From contig NZ_QUBQ01000005.1 of the NCBI RefSeq assembly GCF_003388735.1, forward strand, positions 186,001 to 250,000: a stretch of DNA of 64,000 nt. The letters are read 5' to 3'. The notes beneath the pieces are model-generated. The model worked only from the letters and a program-made list of their open reading frames with translations. It was not told the DNA's origin and ran no database searches. This DNA is from Paenibacillus paeoniae. GTDB lineage: Bacteria > Bacillota > Bacilli > Paenibacillales > Paenibacillaceae. Positions 50,929 to 58,965 of the stretch are shown one piece after another. Position 1 is the first letter of the stretch; each line of letters opens with the position of its first letter. Both the position numbers and the translations under genes were made by a program.

Positions 50929-52095
50929 GTGCTGGATATAAGGGGTTTGGAGAAATACGCGCAGGATACGATTGTGTTTCCGGCATTTGATTTGACGGTA
51001 GAGCGTCATGAAGTAACGGCTCTCTATTCGAGCATGAATGTCCGGCATACTTTATTGGATATGCTGACGGGCAGGTTGGCTATCTCTTCAGGAGAAATCC
51101 GAGTGAACGGAATGACTTTGGCCGAAGGGGGCAAAGCTTATTTGTCGCAAGTTGGTTTCCTGCTGCTGGAGGAAGGCACTTATGAGAATTTGTCCGTCAA
51201 AGAGCTGCTTTCTTTTTATAAAAAGCTTTATCATTCTGTTCCTAAAATCGAAGACGTTATTCGATTCGTGAAATTGGACACGAAAGCGAATACGAGAATA
51301 CATAAACTAACACTTTCGGAGAAGAGGAGGGTTCAGTATGCGCGATTGTGGATACAGGACCCGGAGATATTCATCTTCGAGGAGCCGGATCAAAATGTCG
51401 ATATCGAGACGAAAACCGTGTTCCAGCGGCTCGTAAGCCATCTGAACGAATTGAGCAAAGCTATTCTGATTCTGACCGGCAATATGGAATCGGCTATCGG
51501 CGTGACTAGCCGCATATACCGGCTTGATGAGAAAGGGCTGAAGGCCTACGATATCCAGGAGTCGCTCATGCGGGATTGGGAGGACGGAGAGAAGCCTTCG
51601 GAATCAACAGAGCTTGAAGCTTTGCATACAGAGGACAACTTATCTGAGGTTGGCGATGCACCAGCAAATGCAAGGGATTCATTAAGCAGTGATAAGGATG
51701 ATGAGTTGGCTGATGATGAGGTGGAGCTGGGAGAAAGTCCAGTCATCCAATTCGTTCGTTTCGAAAAAATTCCAACTCGCATGAATGACAAGATGATTTT
51801 GTTCAACCCGCCGGAGATTGATTATATCGAAAGTTTTGAAGGGCAAACGCAATTATATATAAATGGAGACGTGTATCCTTCGACATTCAAAATCAATGAA
51901 CTGGAAGAGCGGCTTCGGACATACGGATTCTTCCGCTGCCATCGATCGTACATTGTTAATCTTCAGAAGGTGCGGGAAATTGTGACGTTCACCCGAAATA
52001 GCTTCAGTCTTATTCTGGATGACGCTTCGAGAACCTCGGTTCCCCTGTCGAAGACCAAAATGGCTGAATTAAAGGACATGATGGGGCTGAAATAA
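50929..52095 (+). CDS. Degenerate ABC ATPase fused to a LytTR DNA-binding domain
   Basis: 388 residues. Residues about 1-215 follow the ABC fold, but Walker A is lost (TALYSSMNVRHTLLDML), the signature reads LSEKRR and Walker B reads IFIFEEPDQN. An acidic Ser/Asp/Glu linker (about 220-262) leads to a LytTR domain (about 270-388: ILFNPPEIDYIESFEGQTQLYINGD, then FRCHRSYIVNLQKV). GTG 50929 has a weak ribosome site. The ABC half probably acts as a sensor or docking part rather than an ATPase, and the LytTR half probably regulates the exporter downstream. Confidence 0.82.
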   Translation: MLDIRGLEKYAQDTIVFPAFDLTVERHEVTALYSSMNVRHTLLDMLTGRLAISSGEIRVNGMTLAEGGKAYLSQVGFLLLEEGTYENLSVKELLSFYKKLYHSVPKIEDVIRFVKLDTKANTRIHKLTLSEKRRVQYARLWIQDPEIFIFEEPDQNVDIETKTVFQRLVSHLNELSKAILILTGNMESAIGVTSRIYRLDEKGLKAYDIQESLMRDWEDGEKPSESTELEALHTEDNLSEVGDAPANARDSLSSDKDDELADDEVELGESPVIQFVRFEKIPTRMNDKMILFNPPEIDYIESFEGQTQLYINGDVYPSTFKINELEERLRTYGFFRCHRSYIVNLQKVREIVTFTRNSFSLILDDASRTSVPLSKTKMAELKDMMGLK

Positions 52096-52204
52096 GCTCC
52101 ATTCGTCGTTTTATGCGCTCCAAACAACGACTCGATTGCTCCAAACGGCGGTTCATTTGCTCCATTCAACCTTTTCTGCGCTCCTTCCGATGGGATTTTA
52201 ATGC
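52096..52204. repeat. Five-unit 21-bp tandem repeat after the LytTR gene
   Basis: Units begin with GCTCC at 52096, 52117, 52138, 52159 and 52180. Units 1 and 4 share GCTCCATTC and a TTTT core; units 2 and 3 share GCTCCAAAC and CG-TTC-ATT cores. Every complete unit has C at position 9. The first unit starts on the base after the stop codon and the array ends 66 bases before the exporter ATPase gene. The 21-bp period equals the spacing of typical LytTR direct repeats. Confidence 0.75.
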
Positions 52205-52270
52205 GCGGCGTTCCGTTCTGTCCTACGATGAAGTTACAAGAACGAACACATAACGGAGGTAATGAATGCG

Positions 52271-53119
52271 ATGGAGAATGTCATTGAAGTCAACGCGTTG
52301 GAAAAATTCTTTTCAAAAGAACGTGCGCTCAAGAACGTTTCCTTTTCGGTAAAGAAGGGTGAAATTTTCGGATTTCTTGGACCCAGCGGTTCAGGCAAAA
52401 CGACAACGATCAAAATTTTAACAGCTCAATTGAAGCCGACATCAGGAAGTACGTCCGTATTCGGCGTGCCGACCCATCAGTTGTCGAAGGAGAAGTACAG
52501 GAAAAAAATCGGGATTGTCACGGATAATACAGCTTTATATGCACGACTTAGCGTCTACGACAATCTGAAGCTGTATTGCGATCTGTATGACGTTCCTGAA
52601 TCAAGAATTTATGAAGTATTGAGCATGGTCAATCTGGCGGGCGAGAACAAAAAAATAGTATCCAAATTGTCGCGAGGGATGCTTCAGCGAATTACTCTTG
52701 CACGAGCTTTTCTGCATGAGCCTGAGCTGCTGTTCCTGGATGAACCGACTTCTGCGCTTGATCCGGTAAATACGAAACATATCTATGAGGGATTAATGCG
52801 GCTTAAGGAGAAAGGCACCACCATTTTCTTGACGACGCATGATATGAATGAAGCCGAAATTTTGTGTGACCGCGTTGCTTTCTTGAACAATGGGGAAATT
52901 CAATTGCTGGATGCACCGAAGAAGCTGCGCCAGCAGAGGAGCGACGCGAGTCTGACCGTTGAATTGACTGATGGTAGGACAATCGTATTGCCAAAAGGCC
53001 CGGCAGGCGCGCAGCGGCTCTTTGATCACATGAATGCAAATGAAATCATATCGGTCTACTCCAATCAACCAACTCTTGGTGATATTTTTGTAGAAGTAAC
53101 AGGGAGGAATCTAGTATGA
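52271..53119 (+). CDS. ABC transporter ATPase (export type)
   Basis: 282 residues from ATG 52271; ATG 52262 is also in frame but only 2 bases from GGAGGT. Walker A LGPSGSGKTTT, signature LSRGMLQRITLARAF, Walker B LLFLDEPTSALDP and H-loop LTTHDM are intact. The closest type is the bacteriocin/antibiotic export ATPase group. It overlaps the permease by 4 bases and probably forms the exporter controlled by the LytTR fusion. Confidence 0.88.
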   Translation: MENVIEVNALEKFFSKERALKNVSFSVKKGEIFGFLGPSGSGKTTTIKILTAQLKPTSGSTSVFGVPTHQLSKEKYRKKIGIVTDNTALYARLSVYDNLKLYCDLYDVPESRIYEVLSMVNLAGENKKIVSKLSRGMLQRITLARAFLHEPELLFLDEPTSALDPVNTKHIYEGLMRLKEKGTTIFLTTHDMNEAEILCDRVAFLNNGEIQLLDAPKKLRQQRSDASLTVELTDGRTIVLPKGPAGAQRLFDHMNANEIISVYSNQPTLGDIFVEVTGRNLV

Positions 53120-53826
53120 CATTCTCAATGAAACGTGTAACCGCCATTTTGCAAAAAGATTATAAAGATATCTCCCGTAATTTATATGTAACCACTACGT
53201 TAGTTTTGCCGCTCATTATGGCTGTAATATTCGGTCGCGATGGTAAGAGCACGCTTGAACTGATTTATATGATTATCAATATGGGGCTCGTTCTAGTCGG
53301 CACTTATGTTCAGGCCTCACTCATTGCGGAAGAGAAAGAAAAGAATACGCTGCGCGGCTTGATGCTGTCGCCAGCCAGCACGCTTGAAATCTTTTTGGGA
53401 AAAAATCTGCTCAGCTTTATTGCGACAGCCGTAATTGTAACGGGATCAATCCTGTTAATGAATTATAATCCTGGCCATGTTCCTGCTGTAGTCATCGCTT
53501 TGGTCTTGTCGGCTATATTCTATCTTGGCTTAGGAACATTGATCGGATTGATGACGAAGTCGGTTGTTGAAGCGTCTGTTATTATTGTGCCTGTTATGTT
53601 TGTATTCAGCTTTATCTCGTTCATGAAGCCATTCATGGAGAAATACCCAATTCTGACGTTCATCGAGTATCTTCCTAATATGCAAATGTTAGATTTGGCC
53701 GCTCAAGCACAAGCAGGTACGGGATTTGGGGATGTAGGCTCCAATCTGCTGATTATAGTTGGCTGGGTTGTCTTTATCCATATTCTGGCTGTGTATGTGT
53801 ACAAAAAACGGATGGTTGAAGAATAA
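53116..53826 (+). CDS. ABC-2 permease
   Basis: 236 residues, six helices: about 23-40, 52-75, 95-117, 125-150, 160-180 and 205-228. LIAEEKEKNTLRGLMLSPASTLEIFLGKNL is the ABC-2 coupling region. With the ATPase just upstream it forms an exporter of unknown cargo. Confidence 0.86.
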   Translation: MTFSMKRVTAILQKDYKDISRNLYVTTTLVLPLIMAVIFGRDGKSTLELIYMIINMGLVLVGTYVQASLIAEEKEKNTLRGLMLSPASTLEIFLGKNLLSFIATAVIVTGSILLMNYNPGHVPAVVIALVLSAIFYLGLGTLIGLMTKSVVEASVIIVPVMFVFSFISFMKPFMEKYPILTFIEYLPNMQMLDLAAQAQAGTGFGDVGSNLLIIVGWVVFIHILAVYVYKKRMVEE

Positions 53827-53909
53827 AAGGGCAGGAACAGCGGCGCCGATGTTGGGAATGACGGAGATCTCTTCGGGGAACACTGTCGAGGACATTATAA
53901 CGGGAGGTT

Positions 53910-54377
53910 ATGAAGGTCATGTCCAACCGAGGATTGACGACGGCTCTTGCAGCCGTCGGTGCGGCGCAATTGCTGAAGCTGCCTTGGCATTACTGCAAGA
54001 CAGGGAAGTGGGACGTTCGTAAGCTTGCTGGTTCCGGAGGAATGCCAAGCTCCCACTCCAGCGGCGTATCTGCACTCGCAGCCTATACGGCTGCGAAGCA
54101 TGGTGTGCGAACGCCTGAGTTCGCAATAGCATCCATGCTAGGCATTATCGTTATGTATGATGCGATGAATATTCGCAGACATGCGGGAGAAATTGCTATT
54201 CAGGTCAATGATCTGGATGCTGACGTAGAGAGGTTGGCTGGACATCATCCTGGCATTTATCACAAACGCCGGAAGGAACAACTGAAGGAGACGCTTGGCC
54301 ATCATCCCGGAGAAGTAGCCGCCGGTGCGGTGCTGGGTGTACTGATTGGTCTTGCTGGAGCGGCATGGGGACGTTGA
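53910..54377 (+). CDS. YuiD-like divergent PAP2-family membrane protein
   Basis: 155 residues. AAQLLKLPWHYCKTGKWDVRKLAGSGGMPSSHSSGVSALA is the family signature, with SGGMPSSHS replacing the PAP2 phosphatase motif. IVMYDAMNIRRHAGEIAIQVNDL and LGHHPGEVAAGAVLG follow. It may be a lipid or polyprenyl phosphatase; activity is unproven. ATG 53910 or 53919 may be used. Confidence 0.85.
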   Translation: MKVMSNRGLTTALAAVGAAQLLKLPWHYCKTGKWDVRKLAGSGGMPSSHSSGVSALAAYTAAKHGVRTPEFAIASMLGIIVMYDAMNIRRHAGEIAIQVNDLDADVERLAGHHPGIYHKRRKEQLKETLGHHPGEVAAGAVLGVLIGLAGAAWGR

Positions 54378-54406
54378 TTGTCGCGGAGAAATAACATATT
54401 ACGATG

Positions 54407-54436
54407 AAAAATCCCGACCAAGTGTCGGGATTTTTA
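54407..54436. terminator. Bidirectional terminator
   Basis: AAAAATCCCGAC (54407-54418) and GTCGGGATTTTT (54424-54435) form a perfect stem with a 5-base loop. Confidence 0.92.
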
Positions 54437-54454
54437 TACGTCTACTTATAGGGA

Positions 54455-54486
54455 TTGACTGCGACCAATAAATTGTATACAATTTA
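54455..54486 (+). promoter_or_regulatory. Peroxidase promoter overlapped by an OhrR-like palindrome
   Basis: TTGACT (54455-54460) and TACAAT (54478-54483) are 17 bp apart. A perfect 18-bp palindrome, TAAATTGTA joined to TACAATTTA (54469-54486), covers the -10. The half-site TACAATT is that of OhrR in Bacillus. Confidence 0.65.
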
Positions 54487-54523
54487 ATTAAATAATCGAT
54501 ATTGAAGCAGGGAGGAATAATTG

Positions 54524-55003
54524 ATGTCTATTTATAATTTTGATGTGAAGACGATTCGAGGCGAAGAGCAGACGCTTGCTCCTTTCGAGGGGAAAGTGAT
54601 GCTTATTGTTAACACCGCTACTGGCTGCGGCTTCGCCCCTCAGTTCAAAGGCTTGCAGAAGCTGCATGATGACTATAAGGAACAAGGCTTCTCTGTACTT
54701 GGTTTTCCTAGTTCGCAATTTGGCAATCAAGAAAAGGGGACGGACAGTGAAGTGGCGCAAACTTGTGAATTGAACTTCGGCGTTAACTTCCCGCTTTATT
54801 CCAAAATCAATGTGAATGGCAGCGATGCGCATCCGTTATTCAAACATTTGACCAATGAAGCCCGCGGTGTATTCGGTTCAAAGGCAATCAAGTGGAACTT
54901 TACGAAATTTTTGGTCGATCGTGATGGCAGAGTTGTAAAGCGGTATGCTTCTACAGATGAGCCGGCACGTATCGAGAGTGATATTGTCAAGCTGCTTTCC
55001 TAA
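54524..55003 (+). CDS. Glutathione-peroxidase-family thiol peroxidase
   Basis: 159 residues from ATG 54524 (GGGAGG 8 bases upstream). VNTATGCGFAPQFKGLQ holds the peroxidatic Cys; LGFPSSQFGNQE supplies the Gln and WNFTKFLVDRDG the Trp of the catalytic triad. A second Cys in VAQTCELNFG is the resolving Cys, so it uses thioredoxin rather than glutathione. The OhrR-like palindrome implies induction by organic peroxide. Confidence 0.9.
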   Translation: MSIYNFDVKTIRGEEQTLAPFEGKVMLIVNTATGCGFAPQFKGLQKLHDDYKEQGFSVLGFPSSQFGNQEKGTDSEVAQTCELNFGVNFPLYSKINVNGSDAHPLFKHLTNEARGVFGSKAIKWNFTKFLVDRDGRVVKRYASTDEPARIESDIVKLLS

Positions 55004-55009
55004 TCATGA

Positions 55010-55046
55010 AACCTTCTGGTGTCTATACGGCACAGAAGGTTTTTTT
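55010..55046 (+). terminator. Terminator of the peroxidase gene
   Basis: AACCTTCTG (55010-55018) and CAGAAGGTT (55033-55041) pair and are followed by a T-run. Confidence 0.85.
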
Positions 55047-55210
55047 GATTCTGAGAACGGCTGCTTATGTGAATGGCTTAGAATGGAGCAACCGCCTTGT
55101 CATGGGGATCATCAAAGTTGGTCAACATATGAAGGTGCGCAATAGGCCTTTTCGGGTGTATAATAAAAAAATGGTTAAGTAGTAAGAGGATTTTGATAGG
55201 GAGGGTGGAC

Positions 55211-55489
55211 ATGGACGAACAGGTGAATGAGAGGGAATTGGTTGCCTATATAGCGGAACGCATCAAGGTTGAACGGAAGGACATTGAACTTGTGCTGCGT
55301 TACGAAAAGGCTTATATCGGGAATGCCAGAGCCGATAAGAACGGCGAGGTGGACATCGATATTGATGATCTGACGGACTTTATCGTGAGCAAGCGAGATG
55401 TACAGCTGGAAGAACCACAGGTAGAAGAAATTTTAGAGTGCGAGATGGACTATTTTATGGAGAAGGGCTTAGCAGGATACATTGATTAA
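55211..55489 (+). CDS. Acidic 92-residue protein, unknown
   Basis: MDEQVNERELVAYIAERIKVERKDIELVLRYEKAYIGNARA has a helical pattern of pilus-free, soluble type; the rest is strongly acidic (DIDIDDLTDFI, EEPQVEEILECEMDYF). GGGAGGGTGGAC precedes ATG 55211. Proteins like it occur in Paenibacillus without known function. It is close to the yitT-like gene but not clearly in one operon. Confidence 0.6.
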   Translation: MDEQVNERELVAYIAERIKVERKDIELVLRYEKAYIGNARADKNGEVDIDIDDLTDFIVSKRDVQLEEPQVEEILECEMDYFMEKGLAGYID

Positions 55490-55561
55490 TCATGCCGCTC
55501 AGGCATGCGAATATCGAATGGAACCGACCGGGCCGCAAGTAGATATGGAGGTGCGCCACCA

Positions 55562-56434
55562 TTGGCGAGTTTAAAAGAGCATAAAAAATTATCTATGGCG
55601 GAGATTGTGATGCGATTCATATTTATCACGATCGGCTCCGTTATGATGGGTGTAGCGTTGGAATTATTCCTGGTTCCGTTCGATATTATTGACGGAGGCA
55701 TCGCGGGCGTGTCCATTATGCTGTCTGCGCTTACGCCTCTGCCGCTCAGCTTATACTTGTTCGTCATTAACGTGCCCTTCCTCATATTGGGGTACAAGCA
55801 GCTAGGCAAAACCTTTGCCATCTCGACGTTGTACGGCATTACGGTCATGTCGCTGACGACGGCAATGCTTCATCATGTGGAAGCTTTCCCGGATGACAAG
55901 CTGCTTGCCGTATTGTTCGGCGGGATGATTCTGGGCGCCGGGGTTGGTCTCGTAATCCGGTATGGCGGCGCGCTTGACGGAATTGAGATTGTATCCATCC
56001 TCATCTCGAAGAAGCTCCGTATGGCGGTCGGACAAGTTATTATGGTATTCAACGTTGTGATCTTTCTTGTTGCGGGCTTTGTATTCGAGTGGTCATCGGC
56101 CATGTATTCCATGGTTACCTACTACATAGCTATCAAGGTAATCGATATTGTGGTAGAAGGTCTCGAGGAATCCAAGTCGGTAACGATTATCTCGAAGGAG
56201 TACGAGGAAATCTCTCAATCGATCGTCGATCGTCTCGGCCGCAGCACTACGCTGCTGCAAGCGACGGGTGGTTACTCCGGCGAAGATACAAAGGTGATCT
56301 ACTGCGTTGTGTCTCGACTGGAATTGGCCAAGCTGAAGGGAATTGTGCAATCCGTTGATGCGAATGCATTTATTGCAGTGGAGCATGTATCCGATGTGAT
56401 GGGCGGTAATTTCAGCAAAAACAGCATTCACTAA
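55562..56434 (+). CDS. YitT-family membrane protein (DUF2179 C-terminus)
   Basis: 290 residues. Five helices follow the pattern VMMGVALELFLVPFDIIDGGIAGVSIML, FVINVPFLILGYKQLG and GAGVGLVIRYGGALDGIEI. The C-terminal DUF2179 domain has KSVTIISKEYEEISQSIVDRLGRSTTLL and YCVVSRLELAKLKGIV. TTG 55562 lies 10 bases after GGAGG. Function is unproven; substrate transport is suspected. Confidence 0.88.
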   Translation: MASLKEHKKLSMAEIVMRFIFITIGSVMMGVALELFLVPFDIIDGGIAGVSIMLSALTPLPLSLYLFVINVPFLILGYKQLGKTFAISTLYGITVMSLTTAMLHHVEAFPDDKLLAVLFGGMILGAGVGLVIRYGGALDGIEIVSILISKKLRMAVGQVIMVFNVVIFLVAGFVFEWSSAMYSMVTYYIAIKVIDIVVEGLEESKSVTIISKEYEEISQSIVDRLGRSTTLLQATGGYSGEDTKVIYCVVSRLELAKLKGIVQSVDANAFIAVEHVSDVMGGNFSKNSIH

Positions 56435-56439
56435 TGAAC

Positions 56440-56490
56440 AAGGGTTGTCTTGATCGGTCCTCCATGACCGTTCAAGGCAACCCTTATTTG
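56440..56490. terminator. Bidirectional terminator between convergent genes
   Basis: AAGGGTTGTCTTGA (56440-56453) and TCAAGGCAACCCTT (56472-56485) pair, with an inner CGGTC/GACCG stem. Confidence 0.85.
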
Positions 56491-56500
56491 TTCGTAAAAG

Positions 56501-57703
56501 TTAGACTGCGTTAGCCGTTGTCTCTGACGGAGCCGACGTGGTTATGCCATCATCCTTCACGCCGAGCAGGAACAGCAGGGCAAAAATCATGCCGCCGGCC
56601 GCAATATAGAACAACGCGGAGTAACTGAACCAATCGATAAGCGATCCCATTAACGGCGGAGAGGAAACGGCTGCGAGAGAGGTAGCGAGGTAATAGATGC
56701 CTGTGCGGGTCCCGATGCTGCTTTCTTTACCAAGCGCCACGATGAAAGGATAGGCATTAATGTTGATGCAAGCCCAGAAGATACCCCCGAAGATCAGCAA
56801 AATGCGCAAAGCCAACACGGAATCGACCAGTGTAATGAATCCGAATGTAGCGATGAGACCAATAATTCCGACCATAATGACATGTTTATTGCCGAATCGC
56901 TTGCCGAGCAGCCCTGCAGGGATAGCTGTTATAACGAAGGAGAGCGAGAAGAAGGCAAGCGAGAGAACTGCTTCGTCCTTGGTCATGCCGAGATGATTTT
57001 TCCCATAGAGAGAGAAGAGGGCTTCCACTCCTTGGTAGGAGAAATACCAGAAGAAGATGGCGAAAAACAACATAACTGTTGGCCGGTTCCACTCGCCCCG
57101 GAACGAGGTTTTTCCCGACGGCTCCGCAGGCTGATAGGAAATGGCGTCTCTCTTCTCCCGAATCACCCAAAGCAGGATAACCAGACAAAGCAAGGACAAG
57201 AGAGAAGAAGAGAGGAACGGCAGCGAGCTATGCTGCTTGTACAGATAAGCCCCGCCCGCGAAAGCGAGCACCGACCCTACTCCACCCATAAAGTTGATAA
57301 TGCCGCTCGCTTGCGACCGTTTATGCGGCGGGGTAATATCCGGCATAAGCGCTACCGTAGGCGAGCGGTACAAGCTCATGGACAGATTCATCAGCATCAT
57401 AAAGGCGACCAGCATGATCAGGCTGTTGTGCCATGGAATAAGCGCGCCGAATACGGCAGCGAGCGGGATGCCGATGATAAGGAACGGCATTCGCTTGCCG
57501 AACCGCGTGTCGGTGCTGTCGCTCTTGCGGCCGATAATGGGTTGCAAGAAGATGGCAAAATAATTGTCCAGCGTCATCATGAAGCCGATCAAGGCTAGAC
57601 TTGAGATATACTCTTCCAGGAAAAACGGGACAAAAGCGTTGTACAACGCCCATGTAATGCTAATGGTGAAAATACCTAAGCCAAGCAGCCAAGTTTTTCT
57701 CAT
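56501..57703 (-). CDS. MFS transporter, SLC45/GPH-like
   Basis: 400 residues, 12 helices. ALIGFMMTLDNYFAIFLQPIIGRKSDSTDTRFGKRMPFLIIG is typical of the SLC45-like sugar group, with the motif KRMPFL after GRKSD. LMPDITPPHKRSQASGI is the second signature. It lies 6 bases before the end of the GDPD gene region and may be co-transcribed with it. The cargo may be a glycoside or polyol (inference). Confidence 0.82.
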   Translation of the reverse strand: MRKTWLLGLGIFTISITWALYNAFVPFFLEEYISSLALIGFMMTLDNYFAIFLQPIIGRKSDSTDTRFGKRMPFLIIGIPLAAVFGALIPWHNSLIMLVAFMMLMNLSMSLYRSPTVALMPDITPPHKRSQASGIINFMGGVGSVLAFAGGAYLYKQHSSLPFLSSSLLSLLCLVILLWVIREKRDAISYQPAEPSGKTSFRGEWNRPTVMLFFAIFFWYFSYQGVEALFSLYGKNHLGMTKDEAVLSLAFFSLSFVITAIPAGLLGKRFGNKHVIMVGIIGLIATFGFITLVDSVLALRILLIFGGIFWACININAYPFIVALGKESSIGTRTGIYYLATSLAAVSSPPLMGSLIDWFSYSALFYIAAGGMIFALLFLLGVKDDGITTSAPSETTANAV

Positions 57704-57709
57704 CCCGCG

Positions 57710-58450
57710 TTAGCTCCTCTCGCTCCTCTTCAATATATGGTTCAGCCGGTCCGGATAATCTGTAATAATACCCGACACGCCAAAGCCAATCAGCTGCTCC
57801 AGCTCTATCTCCTCATTCACGGTGAAAGGATGATAGACTATGCCATTTTCGGCTGCTTCCTGAACCCACTGGGGCAGGATCGCGAATTTGTAAGCATGCA
57901 AGGCATCCGCCTGGATCGACTTGGCATATTCCCATGGCTGGTAAAGTCCCTCCATGTACAGGACTCCGGTCTTGATTTGAGGGGCAATTTGCTTGCAGAG
58001 AACGAGTGAATAATGATTGAAGCTGGATATAATGATCCGATCACCCATCTCATACGACTGAACCAGAGCGATGACCTCAGCTTCGATTCCTTCATAAGGA
58101 ACCACGCCGTTTTTAAGCTCCAGGTTAATGATAAGCTCAGTATCTTTGGCCAACTTCAGCAAATCCTCCAGAAGAGGCACCCTTTCCTCGGCAAAGGAGG
58201 AGGAGAACCAGCTTCCGGCATCCAAACGAACTAGCTCTTGATACTCTACATCCTTGACTAGTCGTGAGTCACCGGTCGTCCGCTCAAGGGATTCGTCATG
58301 AATCAGAACGAGACGTCCGTCCTTCGTGCGCTGCACATCGGTCTCGATGCCGGTTGCGCCGAGTTCGATAGCATGACAGAATGCGGACATCGTATTTTCC
58401 GGACAATACGCGCTCGCGCCCCGATGAGCGAAATTGATAGTCTGTTGGAT
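57710..58450 (-). CDS. Glycerophosphodiester phosphodiesterase, apparently starting at ATC
   Basis: About 246 residues. FAHRGASAYCPENTMSAF, ELGATGIETDVQRTKDGRLVLIHDESLERTT and INLELKN supply the His, Glu, Asp and second His of the GDPD active site. An upstream TTG at 58468 has no ribosome site, but AGGGAG (58458-58463) lies 7 bases before ATC 58450, where relatives begin just ahead of the strand leading to AHRGA. I give the ATC start. It hydrolyses glycerophosphodiesters from lipid or teichoic-acid breakdown. Confidence 0.75.
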   Translation of the reverse strand: MQQTINFAHRGASAYCPENTMSAFCHAIELGATGIETDVQRTKDGRLVLIHDESLERTTGDSRLVKDVEYQELVRLDAGSWFSSSFAEERVPLLEDLLKLAKDTELIINLELKNGVVPYEGIEAEVIALVQSYEMGDRIIISSFNHYSLVLCKQIAPQIKTGVLYMEGLYQPWEYAKSIQADALHAYKFAILPQWVQEAAENGIVYHPFTVNEEIELEQLIGFGVSGIITDYPDRLNHILKRSERS

Positions 58451-58659
58451 AAAAGCACTCCCTCTCAAATTGGACTATTATGGATCAGGGTCACTTGTAA
58501 TGAATATAGCTTGCCAGTGTTAAGCCAGTGTCAGAATAAAGTTAAACCGACTGCAGGAGGCATACATTTACTTCGCATAGAGGAATCTTTCTCCATTATT
58601 TGGATCGTAGCATAATCCGCGTTATTGTCATAGTACCATTTCTATTTAATAAACAAGGT

Positions 58660-58688
58660 TTGAATACCCCATAGGGGTATGATAAAAT
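58660..58688 (+). promoter_or_regulatory. CsoR-type copper-responsive promoter of copZ
   Basis: TTGAAT (58660-58665) and TAAAAT (58683-58688) are 17 bp apart. ATACCCC and GGGGTAT flank ATA (58664-58680) in the spacer, the shape of CsoR operators. Copper would release the repressor. The rest of the gap 58451-58757 shows nothing else. Confidence 0.78.
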
Positions 58689-58757
58689 GAAGAAGAACTA
58701 CAATACCCATAAGTTACAATTAATAAACTACTGAAATAAGAAAGAGGGTATTCGATT

Positions 58758-58958
58758 ATGGCGAACACAGTATTGAAAGTTGAAGGTATGAGCTGCGGCC
58801 ATTGCGTCAACGCTATTGAGAAAGCACTAACTGAAAAAGGTGCAAGCGCCAAAGTGGATTTGGCGGGTAAAAACGTAACGGTTGAATACGATGAGTCGAA
58901 GCTGAGCTTGGAAGCGATCAAGGAAGCGATCGAGGAGCAAGGTTACGATATCATCTAA
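58758..58958 (+). CDS. copZ: Copper chaperone CopZ
   Basis: 66 residues, the full heavy-metal-associated domain. LKVEGMSCGHCVNAIEKAL holds the metal-binding CxxC, and EAIKEAIEEQGYD closes the fold. It carries Cu(I) in the cytoplasm. copA is absent here; the next gene is a lipoprotein. Confidence 0.92.
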   Translation: MANTVLKVEGMSCGHCVNAIEKALTEKGASAKVDLAGKNVTVEYDESKLSLEAIKEAIEEQGYDII

Positions 58959-58965
58959 AGGGAGC

